From the NCBI RefSeq assembly GCF_016728505.1, contig NZ_CP068159.1:2046001-2110000 (forward strand): a stretch of 64,000 bases of DNA. The letters are read 5' to 3'. This document shows positions 20,010 through 30,262 of the stretch, one piece after another; position 1 is the first letter of the stretch, and every line of letters begins with the position of its first letter. A program made the translations under genes and the position numbers. Source of the stretch: Corynebacterium riegelii. Its GTDB lineage: Bacteria; Actinomycetota; Actinomycetes; Mycobacteriales; Mycobacteriaceae. The notes under the pieces were generated by a model. It did no database searches, was not told the origin of the DNA, and saw only the letters and a list, made by a program, of their open reading frames with translations.

Positions 20010-21101
20010 CTACAGCACGATCAATTCCTTGGGGTAACTGGTAATGATGCGAGGCGCACCGGAAGTGATGAACAACGTGTCCTCAATACGAACACCGCCC
20101 TCACCTGGCAGGTAGATACCCGGCTCAATGGTCAGCGTCATATCTTCGCGCAGCACGCCTTCGCCGGTCTTTGCAGCGGATGGCGCCTCATGCACATCCA
20201 GGCCCACGCCGTGGCCCGTGGAGTGCACAAAGTAGTCGCCATAGCCAGCGTCCGTAATCACCTCGCGGCAGGCAGCGTCCACATCAACAAGCGCGGTGCC
20301 CGGCGTGGATGCCTTCACACCAGCAAGCTGTGCCGCGAGCGTCACCTCATAGATCTCACGCAGTGTTGCACTGGGCTCACCAATGGCAAACGTGCGCGTC
20401 ATGTCTGAGTTAAAGCCCAGGCGGTGCATACCAAAGTCAATGGTGACCAGGTCGCCCTTGGCCAGCACACGATCCCCCGCGGAGTGGTGCGGCATCGCAG
20501 AGTTCGGGCCCGAGGCCACAATCGTGTCAAAGCTCGGGCGCTCAGCACCCAGCATGCGCATGCGGAATTCAAGGTCAGCGGCGATGTCGCGCTCGCTGCG
20601 GCCTTCACGCACGCCGCCAGCCTCCACCATCTCTGTCAGCGCCTGGGTGGCCAGCTCCGCGGCTTCTGCAAGGCGGGTCAGCTCCAAGTTGTCCTTGGTC
20701 AAGCGGATCTGCTCAATCACACCGGTGACCGGCACCAGCTCAACGCCCTCAGGGCAGGCAGCCTTCATGCGTTCCAGCTGCGCAACACTGACGTAATCAG
20801 CCTCGAAGCCCACGCGGTGGCCCGGCACCACAGGGGCCAAAAGCTCCTTGGCCAGCTGGCGGGTAATCGTCGCCTCGATGTCAGGTACTTCGCTGGCAAT
20901 CTGGGTGGTGTATCGCCCGTCCGTAGCAATGGCCGCGCTGCGGTCCTTCGACACCAACAGTGCCGCATTCGAACCAGTGAATCCGGAGAGGTAGCGCACG
21001 TGCGTGATGTGGGTGACCAACATGTCATCCACACGCTTGCCCGCAAGATCGGATGCCAGTTTGCGCCGGCGTGTTTCAAATCGAGTATCTGCCATTCCCA
21101 T
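20010..21101 (-). CDS. pepQ: Xaa-Pro aminopeptidase / dipeptidase (M24 family)
   Basis: 363 aa. N-terminal creatinase-like domain (about 1-130) and C-terminal pita-bread metalloprotease domain. Metal ligands visible: LVTIDFGMHRLGFNSDMTRTFAIG (two Asp), HSTGHGVGLDVHEAP (His), MTLTIEPGIY (Glu) and GVRIEDTL (Glu). Releases N-terminal residues before Pro or cleaves X-Pro dipeptides. ATG at 21101 has GGAGG 7 nt upstream. It starts 2 nt after aroQ. Confidence 0.93.
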   Translation of the reverse strand: MGMADTRFETRRRKLASDLAGKRVDDMLVTHITHVRYLSGFTGSNAALLVSKDRSAAIATDGRYTTQIASEVPDIEATITRQLAKELLAPVVPGHRVGFEADYVSVAQLERMKAACPEGVELVPVTGVIEQIRLTKDNLELTRLAEAAELATQALTEMVEAGGVREGRSERDIAADLEFRMRMLGAERPSFDTIVASGPNSAMPHHSAGDRVLAKGDLVTIDFGMHRLGFNSDMTRTFAIGEPSATLREIYEVTLAAQLAGVKASTPGTALVDVDAACREVITDAGYGDYFVHSTGHGVGLDVHEAPSAAKTGEGVLREDMTLTIEPGIYLPGEGGVRIEDTLFITSGAPRIITSYPKELIVL

Positions 21102-21103
21102 GG

Positions 21104-21562
21104 TTATGCCTCCTTATTGGCCCGCGCTACCAAGTGTTCCAGTGCCAGGGTGTAGCCGTGCACACCGAGGCCTGCGATCACGCCGATAGCAATCGGGGAA
21201 AGATACGAGTGGTTTCGAAATGCCTCACGCGCATGCACATTGGAGATATGCACCTCAATAAACCCTGCTCCGTCGGCCACCTCGGCCAGTGCGTCGCGCA
21301 GCGCCACTGACGTGTGCGTCCAGCCGCCTGGGTTGATAATCACCGCTGCCCCATCATCAGCCGCCTGATGGACCCACTCAATCATCTCGCCTTCGTGGTT
21401 GGTCTGCTTGAAGTCCACCTCCGCACCAAGTTCGGCGGCACGAGCTTTCACTTGCTTTTCGACGTCCACGAGACCCACCCTTCCGTAGACCTCCGGCTGC
21501 CGCTTGCCCAACCTATTCAGGTTTGGTCCATTGAGCACGACAATCTTTAAAGAATCTGGCAT
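21104..21562 (-). CDS. aroQ: 3-dehydroquinate dehydratase, type II
   Basis: 152 aa. Third shikimate step. [19 protein letters not shown] at the N-terminus includes the flexible lid with the catalytic Arg and Tyr. [18 protein letters not shown] and VEVHISN-type [20 protein letters not shown] (catalytic His) follow. ATG at 21562 gives the family's usual N-terminus. Lies 4 bp after aroB. Confidence 0.96.
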   Translation of the reverse strand: MPDSLKIVVLNGPNLNRLGKRQPEVYGRVGLVDVEKQVKARAAELGAEVDFKQTNHEGEMIEWVHQAADDGAAVIINPGGWTHTSVALRDALAEVADGAGFIEVHISNVHAREAFRNHSYLSPIAIGVIAGLGVHGYTLALEHLVARANKEA

Positions 21563-21566
21563 TGGT

Positions 21567-22637
21567 TTATGCCTCCTCTGCAGCTTGAGCGGTGATCGCC
21601 TCGTAGGCGGCGCGCATTTCGTCCACCGTGGCGTCTTCAAGCCTGGTGCACGATCCCATGCCGTTGAGTACTACGAAGCGAATGCGGCCGTCACGGTTCT
21701 TCTTGTCACGGCCCATTGCCTGGTACAGCTCATCAAACGCATCAGCGTCGTAGGTAGTGGGCAAGCCAACTGCGGAGAGGATCTCGTGGTGGAGGGCAAA
21801 CAGGGCCTCATCAATCAATCCCCTATTCTGGGCAAGCTTTGCCGCAAACATCATGCCCACAGCTACCGCGTTGCCGTGGCGCCACGTGTAATCTTCCCGA
21901 AGTTCAACCGCATGCCCCAGCGTGTGGCCATAGTTGAGGATTTCGCGCAGGCCTGACTCCTTCAGATCCTGGCTCACCACATTGGCCTTGACTGCCACGG
22001 AACGGGTAACCAGTTCCTCCCAGTGCGCGTCGGCGCCGTCGCGGTAAAGCTCCAGAATCTGCGGGTCCGCAATAAAGCCCGTCTTGATCAGCTCAGCGGA
22101 GCCGGAGATGATCTCTTCCTCCGGCAAGGTGTGCATGCGCTCAAGGTCAATGAACACGGAGTCAGGCTCATGGAATGCACCGACGAGGTTCTTGCCTGCG
22201 TCTGTGTTGATGCCGGTTTTGCCGCCAACCGCCGCATCCACCATGGCAAGCAGCGTGGTGGGCACCTGGATGACCTTGATGCCACGCATCCACGCGGAGG
22301 CCACAAACCCAGCCAGGTCGGTTACCGCTCCACCGCCAAGACCGATAACTGCATCCTGGCGCGAAAAGCCACGGGCTCCAAGCATGTCCCACAGCTCACC
22401 GGCGACGGTGAGCGTCTTTGCATCTTCAGCATCGGGCACAGGGGCTAAGACGGCCTCAACGCCAAGCGCCTCAATGTCGTGGGCAACACCGCGGGCGACC
22501 GCGCTCAGCGGCTGCTGGTGAATAATGGCCACTTTGCGCGCGCCAATGTCTTTTACTCTTCCGGCAACCTCGCCGGTGATGTCATAGCCGATGTGGATGT
22601 TGTACGGGCTTTGTCCCGTCACCTGGATCATTGGCAT
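21567..22637 (-). CDS. aroB: 3-dehydroquinate synthase
   Basis: 356 aa. NAD- and metal-dependent cyclisation of DAHP to dehydroquinate. [22 protein letters not shown] is the NAD/substrate motif, [19 protein letters not shown] follows, and [11 protein letters not shown] holds metal-binding His residues, with another His in [12 protein letters not shown]. Length standard. Confidence 0.97.
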   Translation of the reverse strand: MPMIQVTGQSPYNIHIGYDITGEVAGRVKDIGARKVAIIHQQPLSAVARGVAHDIEALGVEAVLAPVPDAEDAKTLTVAGELWDMLGARGFSRQDAVIGLGGGAVTDLAGFVASAWMRGIKVIQVPTTLLAMVDAAVGGKTGINTDAGKNLVGAFHEPDSVFIDLERMHTLPEEEIISGSAELIKTGFIADPQILELYRDGADAHWEELVTRSVAVKANVVSQDLKESGLREILNYGHTLGHAVELREDYTWRHGNAVAVGMMFAAKLAQNRGLIDEALFALHHEILSAVGLPTTYDADAFDELYQAMGRDKKNRDGRIRFVVLNGMGSCTRLEDATVDEMRAAYEAITAQAAEEA

Positions 22638-22672
22638 CGCGTTAACCCCAACCTATTGTGTGCTTGTTGTAC

Positions 22673-23227
22673 CTATTCAGTATCGATAAAACTCAAGACT
22701 TCAGCCACCACCCGCTGCGGCGGCCGCGAATCCGTCCGTACGCGGTGATCCGCTACTTCACGATAGAACGGTTCACGCGTAACTAGCAGGTTGCGGTAGT
22801 GCTCGTGCGGGTCATCTGCCTGCAGTACGGGCCGCGATGTGTCTTCTGCGGTACGGCGGATGCCTTCCTCTGCAGTGACATCGATCCACACCACCGTGTG
22901 GTTCTGCAAGAGGGCGCGGGTGGATTCAGTCAGCACTGCTCCACCGCCAAGGCTGACCACGCCGCCCGTAGCCAACGCACGTGCTACGTAGTCTGCTTCA
23001 ACCTCGCGGAACGCTTTTTCTCCCAGCTCGCTGAAGATTTCGCTGCAGGACTTGCCTTCGCCCTGCTCAATCAACGTGTCCGAATCCACGACTGGCAGGT
23101 TCAGGGCACTGCCCAACCTACGACCAATTGTGGATTTTCCTGCACCGGGCGGACCAACCAGGACAACGCGCGGGGAAGAATTCACAACATGCGACGGCTC
23201 CGGCGCCGCGAGCGTGCCTTCAGACAT
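22673..23227 (-). CDS. aroK: Shikimate kinase
   Basis: 184 aa. P-loop GPPGAGKSTIGRRL (near 25-38), shikimate-binding DSDTLIEQGEG and GGVVSLGGGAV, and the lid SRPVLQADDPHEHYRNLLVTREPFY. Slightly extended N-terminus ([14 protein letters not shown]) before the core. Directly follows aroC (adjacent bases), so expression is coupled. Confidence 0.96.
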   Translation of the reverse strand: MSEGTLAAPEPSHVVNSSPRVVLVGPPGAGKSTIGRRLGSALNLPVVDSDTLIEQGEGKSCSEIFSELGEKAFREVEADYVARALATGGVVSLGGGAVLTESTRALLQNHTVVWIDVTAEEGIRRTAEDTSRPVLQADDPHEHYRNLLVTREPFYREVADHRVRTDSRPPQRVVAEVLSFIDTE

Positions 23228-24454
23228 CTAGTTCTCTCCCTCTTCGGAGTCGGCGAATGCAAGGCGCGTAGACACGTACTCCTTGTAGGAGTTGATATTG
23301 CGCTTGACCTCGTCCAAGCTGTCTCCCCCAAACTTCTCGGTAACAGCGCGGGCGAGCACCAGGGCGACCATGGCCTCGGCGACGACGCCACCGGCGGGCA
23401 CTGCGCACACGTCAGAGCGCTGGTGGATACCGGTTGCGGCACCACCAGTCGACATATCCACAGTCTTCAGTGCACGCGGCACCGTGGAAATCGGCTTCAT
23501 AGCTGCGCGGACGCGCAGCTGCTCACCGTTGGTCATGCCGCCTTCCAGGCCACCGGCACGGTTGGAGAGACGACGCAGCTGTCCGTTTTCACGCACCATT
23601 TCGTCGTGCGCTGCGGAGCCGCGACGGCGAGCTTCCTCAAAGCCGTCACCAATCTCCACGCCCTTGACACTCTGGATACCCATCAGTGCGCCGGCCAGCT
23701 GAGCATCCAAACGGTGATCACCGGAGATGTGGGAGCCAAGCCCGATCGGCAGACCATCCACAATCACCTCAACAATGCCACCGAGGGTGTCGCCAGCCTT
23801 CTTCGCTGCTTCAATGCACGCCACCATGTCTGCTTCCGCGTCCTTGTTAAAGGCACGCACCGGGGAAGCATCAATGGCCTCAATGTCCGCAAACGCCGGG
23901 GACTGCCCCTCATACGCCGCGGACTCACCAATGGAGACCACGTGGGAGAACACCTCCACCCCCAAGGTCTCACGCAGGAAGCTACGCGCGACCGCGCCCG
24001 CAGCAACGCGCGCTGCAGTCTCACGCGCTGAAGAGCGCTCTAGGACCGGGCGGGCAGAGTCAAAGCCGTACTTCACCATGCCAGCGAAGTCGGCGTGGCC
24101 AGGACGCGGACGTGTCAGTTTCGCACCGCGGCCAGAAGCCAGTGCCTTGGCAACCTCCGGATCCGATTCATCCACCGGCTCCGCGCTCATGATGGTGGTC
24201 CACTTCGGCCACTCAGTGTTGCCAATCTGGATGGCAATCGGGCTGCCAATCGTGCGCCCATGCACAACACCAGTGAGCAAGGTGAGCTCATCAGCCTCAA
24301 ACTTCATACGCGCACCACGGCCGTAGCCGAGGCGGCGGCGAGCTAGCTGGTGGCCAATCTCGTCCTTGGTCACCGGCACCCCAGCCGGCAAGTTTTCAAT
24401 AAGCGCTACCAGCGCCTGTCCATGGGATTCCCCAGCGGTAGTCCAACGAAGCAT
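23228..24454 (-). CDS. aroC: Chorismate synthase
   Basis: 408 aa. FMN-dependent final step to chorismate. The three signatures are present: [20 protein letters not shown] near the start, [14 protein letters not shown] with [13 protein letters not shown] before it, and the C-terminal [23 protein letters not shown]. First of the contiguous aroC-aroK-aroB-aroQ-pepQ-efp-nusB run. Confidence 0.97.
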   Translation of the reverse strand: MLRWTTAGESHGQALVALIENLPAGVPVTKDEIGHQLARRRLGYGRGARMKFEADELTLLTGVVHGRTIGSPIAIQIGNTEWPKWTTIMSAEPVDESDPEVAKALASGRGAKLTRPRPGHADFAGMVKYGFDSARPVLERSSARETAARVAAGAVARSFLRETLGVEVFSHVVSIGESAAYEGQSPAFADIEAIDASPVRAFNKDAEADMVACIEAAKKAGDTLGGIVEVIVDGLPIGLGSHISGDHRLDAQLAGALMGIQSVKGVEIGDGFEEARRRGSAAHDEMVRENGQLRRLSNRAGGLEGGMTNGEQLRVRAAMKPISTVPRALKTVDMSTGGAATGIHQRSDVCAVPAGGVVAEAMVALVLARAVTEKFGGDSLDEVKRNINSYKEYVSTRLAFADSEEGEN

Positions 24455-24477
24455 TGCAGCATTGTCTCACACATGCG

Positions 24478-24867
24478 CTAAGAAAACGCACAGACTGCTA
24501 CAAGACACCACGTTGAAATAATCATCGACGGTCCATGCGCTACCGATTTACGCCGCAAAACCAACGATATACCTAGGGTGAGCAGGGACGATAGCGCAAC
24601 AGCCGCAATAACCCCGCCGATGCCGCCCATCGCGGCCACCACCACCCCAAGTGGAACCGCAAGCTTGATGTCACCCCCGCCGATGCCACGCCCAAACGCC
24701 AGATAGGCCAACCCCCACAACAACCCCCACGCCCACTGCGGGTGCACCAAGCACGCGCCGAGTGCCAGCACTGCGGCTGGAAGGGTCAGGATGTTGGGAA
24801 GGATGTTACGCCATGCGTCGATAAGCAGAAGCCCCAACGACCATACAACAAATACCCCGAACCCCAT
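24478..24867 (-). CDS. Small A24 prepilin peptidase-like membrane protein
   Basis: 129 aa, four to five hydrophobic segments. The two catalytic aspartates of A24 peptidases are recognisable: D17 in LLLIDAWRNILPN (usual D-x(n)-R-IPN) and D66 in GRGIGGGDIKLAVPLG (usual GxGD-K). It lacks the N-terminal methyltransferase domain of PilD, as TadV-type enzymes do. It lies between aroE (13 bp) and aroC (23 bp). No prepilin gene is in the window. Could process Flp-type pilins encoded elsewhere. Confidence 0.85.
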   Translation of the reverse strand: MGFGVFVVWSLGLLLIDAWRNILPNILTLPAAVLALGACLVHPQWAWGLLWGLAYLAFGRGIGGGDIKLAVPLGVVVAAMGGIGGVIAAVALSSLLTLGISLVLRRKSVAHGPSMIISTWCLVAVCAFS

Positions 24868-24880
24868 GCCGGGGATTCTA

Positions 24881-25696
24881 TCAGCGCTGAACGTGTGCGA
24901 ACAGGGCCTCGCGCATCTTTTCACGCGGGGCCTCAACCCCAGTGAACTGCTCAAACTGGGAGTAAGACTGCCCGGCCAGCATGGATAGCCCGCCAACAGC
25001 GTGATACCCGTTGGAAGCGGCGCACACCGCAAGCGGTGTCGGCCAAGGGTCATAGATCACATCCAGCACCGGCGCATGCGCAAGTGCAGGCACATAGGGC
25101 TCGATGCCTGCCGACGGCACCGTGGAGACCACCACATCCGCAGCCATAGTGATCTGTGCAATATCAGTGCCCTCAAAAGGAACAAACGCAGCGTCCATCC
25201 CCTCAGTCAACCCAGCAAACTCATCTGCGCGGTCAGAGCGGTTCAAGATAGTCACCTGCTTCGCACCGAGCTGGCGCAACGCCCACACAGCAGGGCGAGC
25301 CGTACCACCTGCCCCCACCACCACAGCAGTGCGAATCGGCGTGCCACGCATCAGCTCTTCCAAGGCGATCAGCAGACCTTCGCTGTCCGTGTTATCCGCA
25401 CGCCAAGACTTGTCGCCAATACGTACAAGCGTGTTCGCCGAGCCGATCTCGCGCGCACGATCAGTCACTTCATCAGCAAACTCAAGCGCCGCGAACTTCG
25501 CGGGCATGGTCACCGAGAAACCGCGGAAGGACTCGTCTGCCCCACCCACAATGCGTGGCAAATCCTCTGCCTTGCACTCAAAACGGGTGTATTCCCAGTT
25601 GTCTAAACCTGCGGCTTTAAAGCCCGCCGAGTGCAGGACCGGCGAAAGCGAGTGCTGAATGGGAAAACCCAGTACGGCTGCGCGCAAGATACTCAT
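24881..25696 (-). CDS. aroE: Shikimate dehydrogenase
   Basis: 271 aa. Reduces 3-dehydroshikimate to shikimate with NADPH. Substrate site LGFPIQHSLSPVLHSAGF; GFSVTMPAKFAAL carries the catalytic Lys; the Rossmann loop AVVVGAGGTARPAVWAL and the NRSDRADE stretch (NADP-phosphate binding) follow; GGLSMLAGQSYSQFEQFTG closes. Located 11 bp after mltG. Confidence 0.94.
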   Translation of the reverse strand: MSILRAAVLGFPIQHSLSPVLHSAGFKAAGLDNWEYTRFECKAEDLPRIVGGADESFRGFSVTMPAKFAALEFADEVTDRAREIGSANTLVRIGDKSWRADNTDSEGLLIALEELMRGTPIRTAVVVGAGGTARPAVWALRQLGAKQVTILNRSDRADEFAGLTEGMDAAFVPFEGTDIAQITMAADVVVSTVPSAGIEPYVPALAHAPVLDVIYDPWPTPLAVCAASNGYHAVGGLSMLAGQSYSQFEQFTGVEAPREKMREALFAHVQR

Positions 25697-25707
25697 CGCC
25701 TTGACTC

Positions 25708-26856
25708 CTAGCGCTGGGAATCCAGCACGCCGCTTTCAATTGCGCGAACCGTATCAGCCATGTGCTGCTCAAACGTGTCGTTGAACACCGTGGTGCCGTC
25801 CTTATCCACGGTGACAAAGAACAACCAGTTGCCCTCAGCCGGGTTCTCCATTGCCTCAATAGCCTCGATCGACGGCGACGCGATCGGCGTCTCCGGCAGG
25901 CCGTCCTTGGCGTAGGTATTCCACGGGGTCACACGCCCACGGTCCTCATCCGTGGTCGCCACCTCTACAGACGGCAGCCCGTAGTTCACGGTGGAATCAA
26001 ACTCAAGACGCATCGGAGCATCCAGGCGGTTCAAAATCACGCGGGCAACCTTGTCAAACTCACCAGCTGGGGCCTCGCGCTCCACCAGGGAGGCCGCAAT
26101 CAGCAACTCATACGGCGACATACCGACTGCTGCTGCGCGTTCGGTGATTCCCGTTGCCTCATACTGTGCTGCAGAGCGGGTAATCAGGTCAGTCAGAATA
26201 TCTTCTGCGCTTGCACCCGGATCAATGATGTACTCGCCCGGAGCAATAAGGCCCTCGAGGCGCTTTGCATCACCTGCGCGCTGCGTAACCTGCTCACGCG
26301 CCCACTCCGGCACACCTAGAGCTGCAGGATCCGCGTTCGCCGCAACCTTGTTCAGCTGCTCAATATCCACGCAGCCGCTCATATTCGTGCCGCCACAGGT
26401 GACGTCTTGAATCATGGACAAAATACCGAAGCGGGTCTGCCCACCAAGCACGTTGATGTCCATCAGCGTTGCACCGCCGTAAACCTTCAGCGGGGTGATC
26501 TTATTGGCGTCATTCACAAGCGCCGCAACCGCAGCCTTAGCGCTCATCTCACCCTGCAAGCGGTAGAAACCTGGGTGGATGTTGTCCGCGTCAGGGTTGT
26601 TCGCCGCCGCGGCCTGGAACGCGCTATTAGAAGCAACAATGCCGCGCTCCTCCAACTCAGGACCAAGAGCAGAGATAGTCGAGCCTTCAGGGATCTGCAC
26701 GATCTCTTCCACGCCATTACCCTCCCCGGTAAAGTCCCTGGAACCGCTACCTCGTGACACAGCGATCACGGCGATCAGCCCGATAATGAGCAGGATCGAG
26801 GCGATAAGCACGGCGATGCTGCGCGTCTTGCGCTGTGCGCTTCGTCGGGTGGTCAC
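25708..26856 (-). CDS. mltG: Endolytic murein transglycosylase (MltG/YceG)
   Basis: 382 aa from GTG at 26856, which has GGAG upstream and overlaps the ruvX stop as GTGA. One N-terminal membrane helix ([21 protein letters not shown], about 13-33). The extracytoplasmic part has a LysM-like region ([20 protein letters not shown]) and the YceG catalytic core, with the expected Glu in [25 protein letters not shown]. Cuts nascent glycan strands. Its link to ruvX and aroE is conserved in actinobacteria. Confidence 0.93.
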   Translation of the reverse strand: MTTRRSAQRKTRSIAVLIASILLIIGLIAVIAVSRGSGSRDFTGEGNGVEEIVQIPEGSTISALGPELEERGIVASNSAFQAAAANNPDADNIHPGFYRLQGEMSAKAAVAALVNDANKITPLKVYGGATLMDINVLGGQTRFGILSMIQDVTCGGTNMSGCVDIEQLNKVAANADPAALGVPEWAREQVTQRAGDAKRLEGLIAPGEYIIDPGASAEDILTDLITRSAAQYEATGITERAAAVGMSPYELLIAASLVEREAPAGEFDKVARVILNRLDAPMRLEFDSTVNYGLPSVEVATTDEDRGRVTPWNTYAKDGLPETPIASPSIEAIEAMENPAEGNWLFFVTVDKDGTTVFNDTFEQHMADTVRAIESGVLDSQR

Positions 26857-27347
26857 GATTCGTTCTCCTTCAGATTGTTGTTGCGCCCATCTAACCAAGA
26901 TTGGAGGATCTCCACAGCCGCCGCTTGGTCAATAAACTTGCGCCCCTGCTTCTCAGAAGTGCCAGCGGCACGCATTGCAGACGCAGCGACGACGGTAGTG
27001 AGCCGCTCATCCGCCATCCGCACTGGCAAACCTGTGCGCCGGCGGATGCGAAACGCGATCTCCTTGGCGTGTTTGACGCTGTTACTGCCGTTGCCTTGCA
27101 AGTCACGCGGCAGCCCAACTACCACCTCTACTGCTTCATACTCACTGGCCAGCTGAACAAGACGGTCAATATCTTCACCATCACGGTCCTTGAAGCCAGT
27201 GACGCGGGAAACAGTTTCTAGAGGCGTTGCCATACGCGCGTCACGGTCAGAGACAGCCACCCCGATGCGCACCGTGCCCACATCCACGCCTAAACGGCGG
27301 CCGGGGCCCGGGTCATCCACACCAGGTGTGTCTGGCTCTACCTTCAT
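26853..27347 (-). CDS. ruvX: Putative pre-16S rRNA nuclease / Holliday junction resolvase (YqgF/RuvX)
   Basis: 164 aa. RNase H-like fold: [15 protein letters not shown] (first catalytic Asp), [17 protein letters not shown] (the family's VGLP motif), [12 protein letters not shown] (Glu) and [13 protein letters not shown] (last Asp). ATG at 27347 has AAGGA 9 nt upstream. First gene of the long run down to ppk2. Confidence 0.93.
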   Translation of the reverse strand: MKVEPDTPGVDDPGPGRRLGVDVGTVRIGVAVSDRDARMATPLETVSRVTGFKDRDGEDIDRLVQLASEYEAVEVVVGLPRDLQGNGSNSVKHAKEIAFRIRRRTGLPVRMADERLTTVVAASAMRAAGTSEKQGRKFIDQAAAVEILQSWLDGRNNNLKENES

Positions 27348-27402
27348 CGCATTGATCCTTCAACTGTCTTTACATAGCGCTATTCAGCAGTGCTTGTTGG
27401 CA

Positions 27403-27438
27403 GTGTTTTTACTGGTGTTTTTACTGGTGTTTTTACCA
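27403..27438. repeat. Three tandem 12-bp repeats upstream of ruvX
   Basis: GTGTTTTTACTG is repeated exactly at 27403 and 27415, and a third copy at 27427 differs only in its last two bases (CA for TG). On the minus strand these read as A-rich tracts phased by 12 bp, 56 to 91 bp upstream of the ruvX ATG. Confidence 0.9.
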
Positions 27439-27480
27439 GCGCCTTCCAAGCATTGCTGGTGCATTACCGACGCTAATGCG

Positions 27481-27515
27481 AAAACACGCCGAAGCGCACC
27501 CAGCGCTCGGCGTGT
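27481..27515 (-). terminator. Intrinsic terminator of alaS
   Basis: ACACGCCGA(A)GCGC (27484-27497) pairs with GCGCTCGGCGTGT (27503-27515) apart from one bulged A. On the minus strand TTTT follows. It lies 20 bp after the alaS stop. Confidence 0.85.
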
Positions 27516-27535
27516 CACGTAATCAATTCGTTATC

Positions 27536-30205
27536 TTAAGCATCCAACTGCTCGCGCAACGCTGCCAAACCAGCATCGATACCCTCTGGGTTGTTGCCAG
27601 AACCCTGGGCCAGGTCCGGCTTACCGCCGCCCTTTCCGCCCACGTGGGAACCAAATGCTGCGACCAGCTCACCAGCCTTGATGCCGGCGTCCACGGCTGC
27701 CTCAGTAGCGGCGATTGCGAATGCTGCCTTCCCGTCCGCCTTCGAGGCAAGCACCACCACAGCGTCGGCAGCGCCGAACTTGCCGCGGATGTCACTAGCC
27801 ATCGTTCGCAGGTCACCGGTGTTAATCCCCTCCGGCAGGTGCACGGCTGCCAGCTTGCGGCCGTTAGCCAGCTCCTGAGCACCAGCAACAATGGCACCAG
27901 TGTTGGACAGCAGCTGCTGGCGGTGGAGGTTCTCTACTTCCTTCTCAGCCGCGCGCAAACGCTCAGTCAGCTGAGCAATGCGCTCCGGCAACTGATCAGT
28001 TGGGGTCTTCAATTCCGCAGCCAGGCCAGACGCCAACGCTGCTTCCTTGGAGAAGTAACGGAAAGATTCCAGGCCAGAGTAGGCCTCAATGCGGCGCGCA
28101 CCAGAGCCAACCGATGACTCACCCAGCACTGCAACCGGGCCAATCTGAGAGGAGTGGCTGACGTGAGTACCACCGCACAACTCGATAGAGAACGGGCCAC
28201 CGATCTCCACCACGCGCACCTGGTCGCCGTAGTTCTCGCCGAACAATGCCATCGCGCCCATGGCCTTGGCTTCTTCCAGGCTGGTCTCAATAGTGTTAAC
28301 GGCAAAGTCCGCATCCACCGCCTGGTTGGTAATGGTGGCAATCTCTTCCAGCTGCGCATCCGTCAGCTGCTCGGTGTAGTTGAAGTCAAAGCGCAGGTAG
28401 CCCGGCTTATTCAAAGAACCAGCCTGGACTGCGGTTGGACCAAGCACCTCACGAAGTGCTGCGTGGATCAGGTGCGTTGCGGTGTGTGCCTGGCGGGCAC
28501 CGTGGCGCCACGCCTCATCCACCTCAGCAGTGACCGTCTGGCCAAGGTCAAGGCCGCCATTTTGCACCGTCGCCTTGTGCACCCAGAGCTTCTTGCCAAT
28601 TTTTTGCACGTCGTTGACGTTGAGCACGGTATCGCCCACGACGATGCGGCCACGGTCCGCCATCTGGCCGCCGGCCTCGGCGTACATCGGGGTGACATCC
28701 AGGATCACCTCAACCTCATCGCCTGCGGTGACCTCGCCAACCTTTTCGCCGTCACGGACAAGGCCGATCACATTCGCGCTGTGAGTGAGCTCATCAAAGC
28801 CAACAAACTGAGTCGGGTTGGCGTCAACCCACTCGCGGTAGAGCGAGTCATCGCGGTTGCCCATCTTCTTGGCCTTGTTGTCAGCCTTTGCGCGGGCGCG
28901 CTGCTCCTCCATCGAGGCGTGGAACGCGTCCATATCCACGTCCAGGCCGGCTTCACGAGCCATCTCAAGCGTCAAGTCAATCGGGAAACCGTAGGTGTCG
29001 TGCAGCTCAAACGCCTGCTCGCCAGAAATCTGGGTGCCGCCCGCGGACTTCAGCGCTGCCGCGGTCTCATCAAAGCGGTGGGTACCAGACTCCAGCGTCT
29101 TAGAAAACGCGCGCTCCTCAGCCATGGCCACGCGCAGAATACGGTCGCGGTTATCAGCAATCTCCGGGTACGACGGCGTCATCGTATCCATAATCGTCTC
29201 CATCAGCGGCTGCATCACCGGGCCGGTTGCGCCCAGCAGGCGCGCGGAGCGGATGATGCGACGCAGCAGACGGCGCAGGATATAACCACGGCCCTCATTA
29301 GACGGGGTAACGCCATCCAGGATGATCATCATGGATGTACGCGAGTGGTCTGCAATCACGCGGAAGCGAACGTCATCAGCTGGGGTTCCAGCGTCATACT
29401 TCGTACCGCTGAGCTGCTCGGCCACGTCAATCACAGGGCGCAGCAGGTCAGTCTCGTAGACGTTGTCTACGCCCTGCAGGATGCAGGCCACACGCTCAAT
29501 GCCCAGGCCGGTATCGATGTTCTTGTTCGGCAGCTCGCCGAGAATCTCAAAGCCGCCCTTCTTGTCACCAGCGCCGCGGATGGATTCCATGAACACGAGG
29601 TTCCAGATCTCCATGTAACGGTTATCGTCCGCAATCGGGCCGCCCTCGTTGCCGTACTCCGGGCCACGGTCGTAGTAGATCTCAGAGCACGGTCCACACG
29701 GGCCGGGCACACCCATGGACCAGAAGTTGTCCTCCATGCCCATGCGCTGGATGCGTTCCGACGGCACGCCGATCACGTTCTCCCAAATCTGCGCTGCCTC
29801 ATCGTCCTCAGTAAACACGGTTACCCACAGACGCTCCGGGTCAAGACCCAGGCCACCGTCTTCCACAGCACCAGTCAGCAGCGACCACGCGTGCTTGATC
29901 GCACCTTCCTTGAAGTACTGGCCGAAGGAGAAGTTGCCCGCCATCTGGAAAAACGTGTTGTGGCGGGTAGTAATACCCACTTCTTCAATGTCAAGGGTGC
30001 GCACGCACTTCTGAATCGAGGTAGCAGTGCCGTTTTCAAACGGCGGCGTCTGCTGGCCCAGGAAGTACGGCTTGAATGGCACCATGCCGGCGTTGACAAA
30101 GAGCAACGTCGGATCATCAAGAATCAGCGAGGCGCTGGGCACCTCAGTGTGTCCGCTCCTCACGAAGTGGTTGGTAAACCGCTCGCGAATCTCATGAGTC
30201 TGCAC
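27536..30205 (-). CDS. alaS: Alanyl-tRNA synthetase
   Basis: 889 aa, GTG start with AAAGGA upstream. Class II catalytic core (about 1-450): [43 protein letters not shown]. Editing domain with [13 protein letters not shown] and [10 protein letters not shown] (zinc-type His/Cys), then a DHHA1-like C-terminal domain rich in Gly and Lys ([17 protein letters not shown]). Complete. Charges tRNA-Ala and clears mischarged Ser/Gly. Confidence 0.98.
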   Translation of the reverse strand: MQTHEIRERFTNHFVRSGHTEVPSASLILDDPTLLFVNAGMVPFKPYFLGQQTPPFENGTATSIQKCVRTLDIEEVGITTRHNTFFQMAGNFSFGQYFKEGAIKHAWSLLTGAVEDGGLGLDPERLWVTVFTEDDEAAQIWENVIGVPSERIQRMGMEDNFWSMGVPGPCGPCSEIYYDRGPEYGNEGGPIADDNRYMEIWNLVFMESIRGAGDKKGGFEILGELPNKNIDTGLGIERVACILQGVDNVYETDLLRPVIDVAEQLSGTKYDAGTPADDVRFRVIADHSRTSMMIILDGVTPSNEGRGYILRRLLRRIIRSARLLGATGPVMQPLMETIMDTMTPSYPEIADNRDRILRVAMAEERAFSKTLESGTHRFDETAAALKSAGGTQISGEQAFELHDTYGFPIDLTLEMAREAGLDVDMDAFHASMEEQRARAKADNKAKKMGNRDDSLYREWVDANPTQFVGFDELTHSANVIGLVRDGEKVGEVTAGDEVEVILDVTPMYAEAGGQMADRGRIVVGDTVLNVNDVQKIGKKLWVHKATVQNGGLDLGQTVTAEVDEAWRHGARQAHTATHLIHAALREVLGPTAVQAGSLNKPGYLRFDFNYTEQLTDAQLEEIATITNQAVDADFAVNTIETSLEEAKAMGAMALFGENYGDQVRVVEIGGPFSIELCGGTHVSHSSQIGPVAVLGESSVGSGARRIEAYSGLESFRYFSKEAALASGLAAELKTPTDQLPERIAQLTERLRAAEKEVENLHRQQLLSNTGAIVAGAQELANGRKLAAVHLPEGINTGDLRTMASDIRGKFGAADAVVVLASKADGKAAFAIAATEAAVDAGIKAGELVAAFGSHVGGKGGGKPDLAQGSGNNPEGIDAGLAALREQLDA

Positions 30206-30262
30206 GACGTGCCTGTCCTTTCAACGAGAAAATCTCATAGCAAAATTACGTCCGGCAATACT

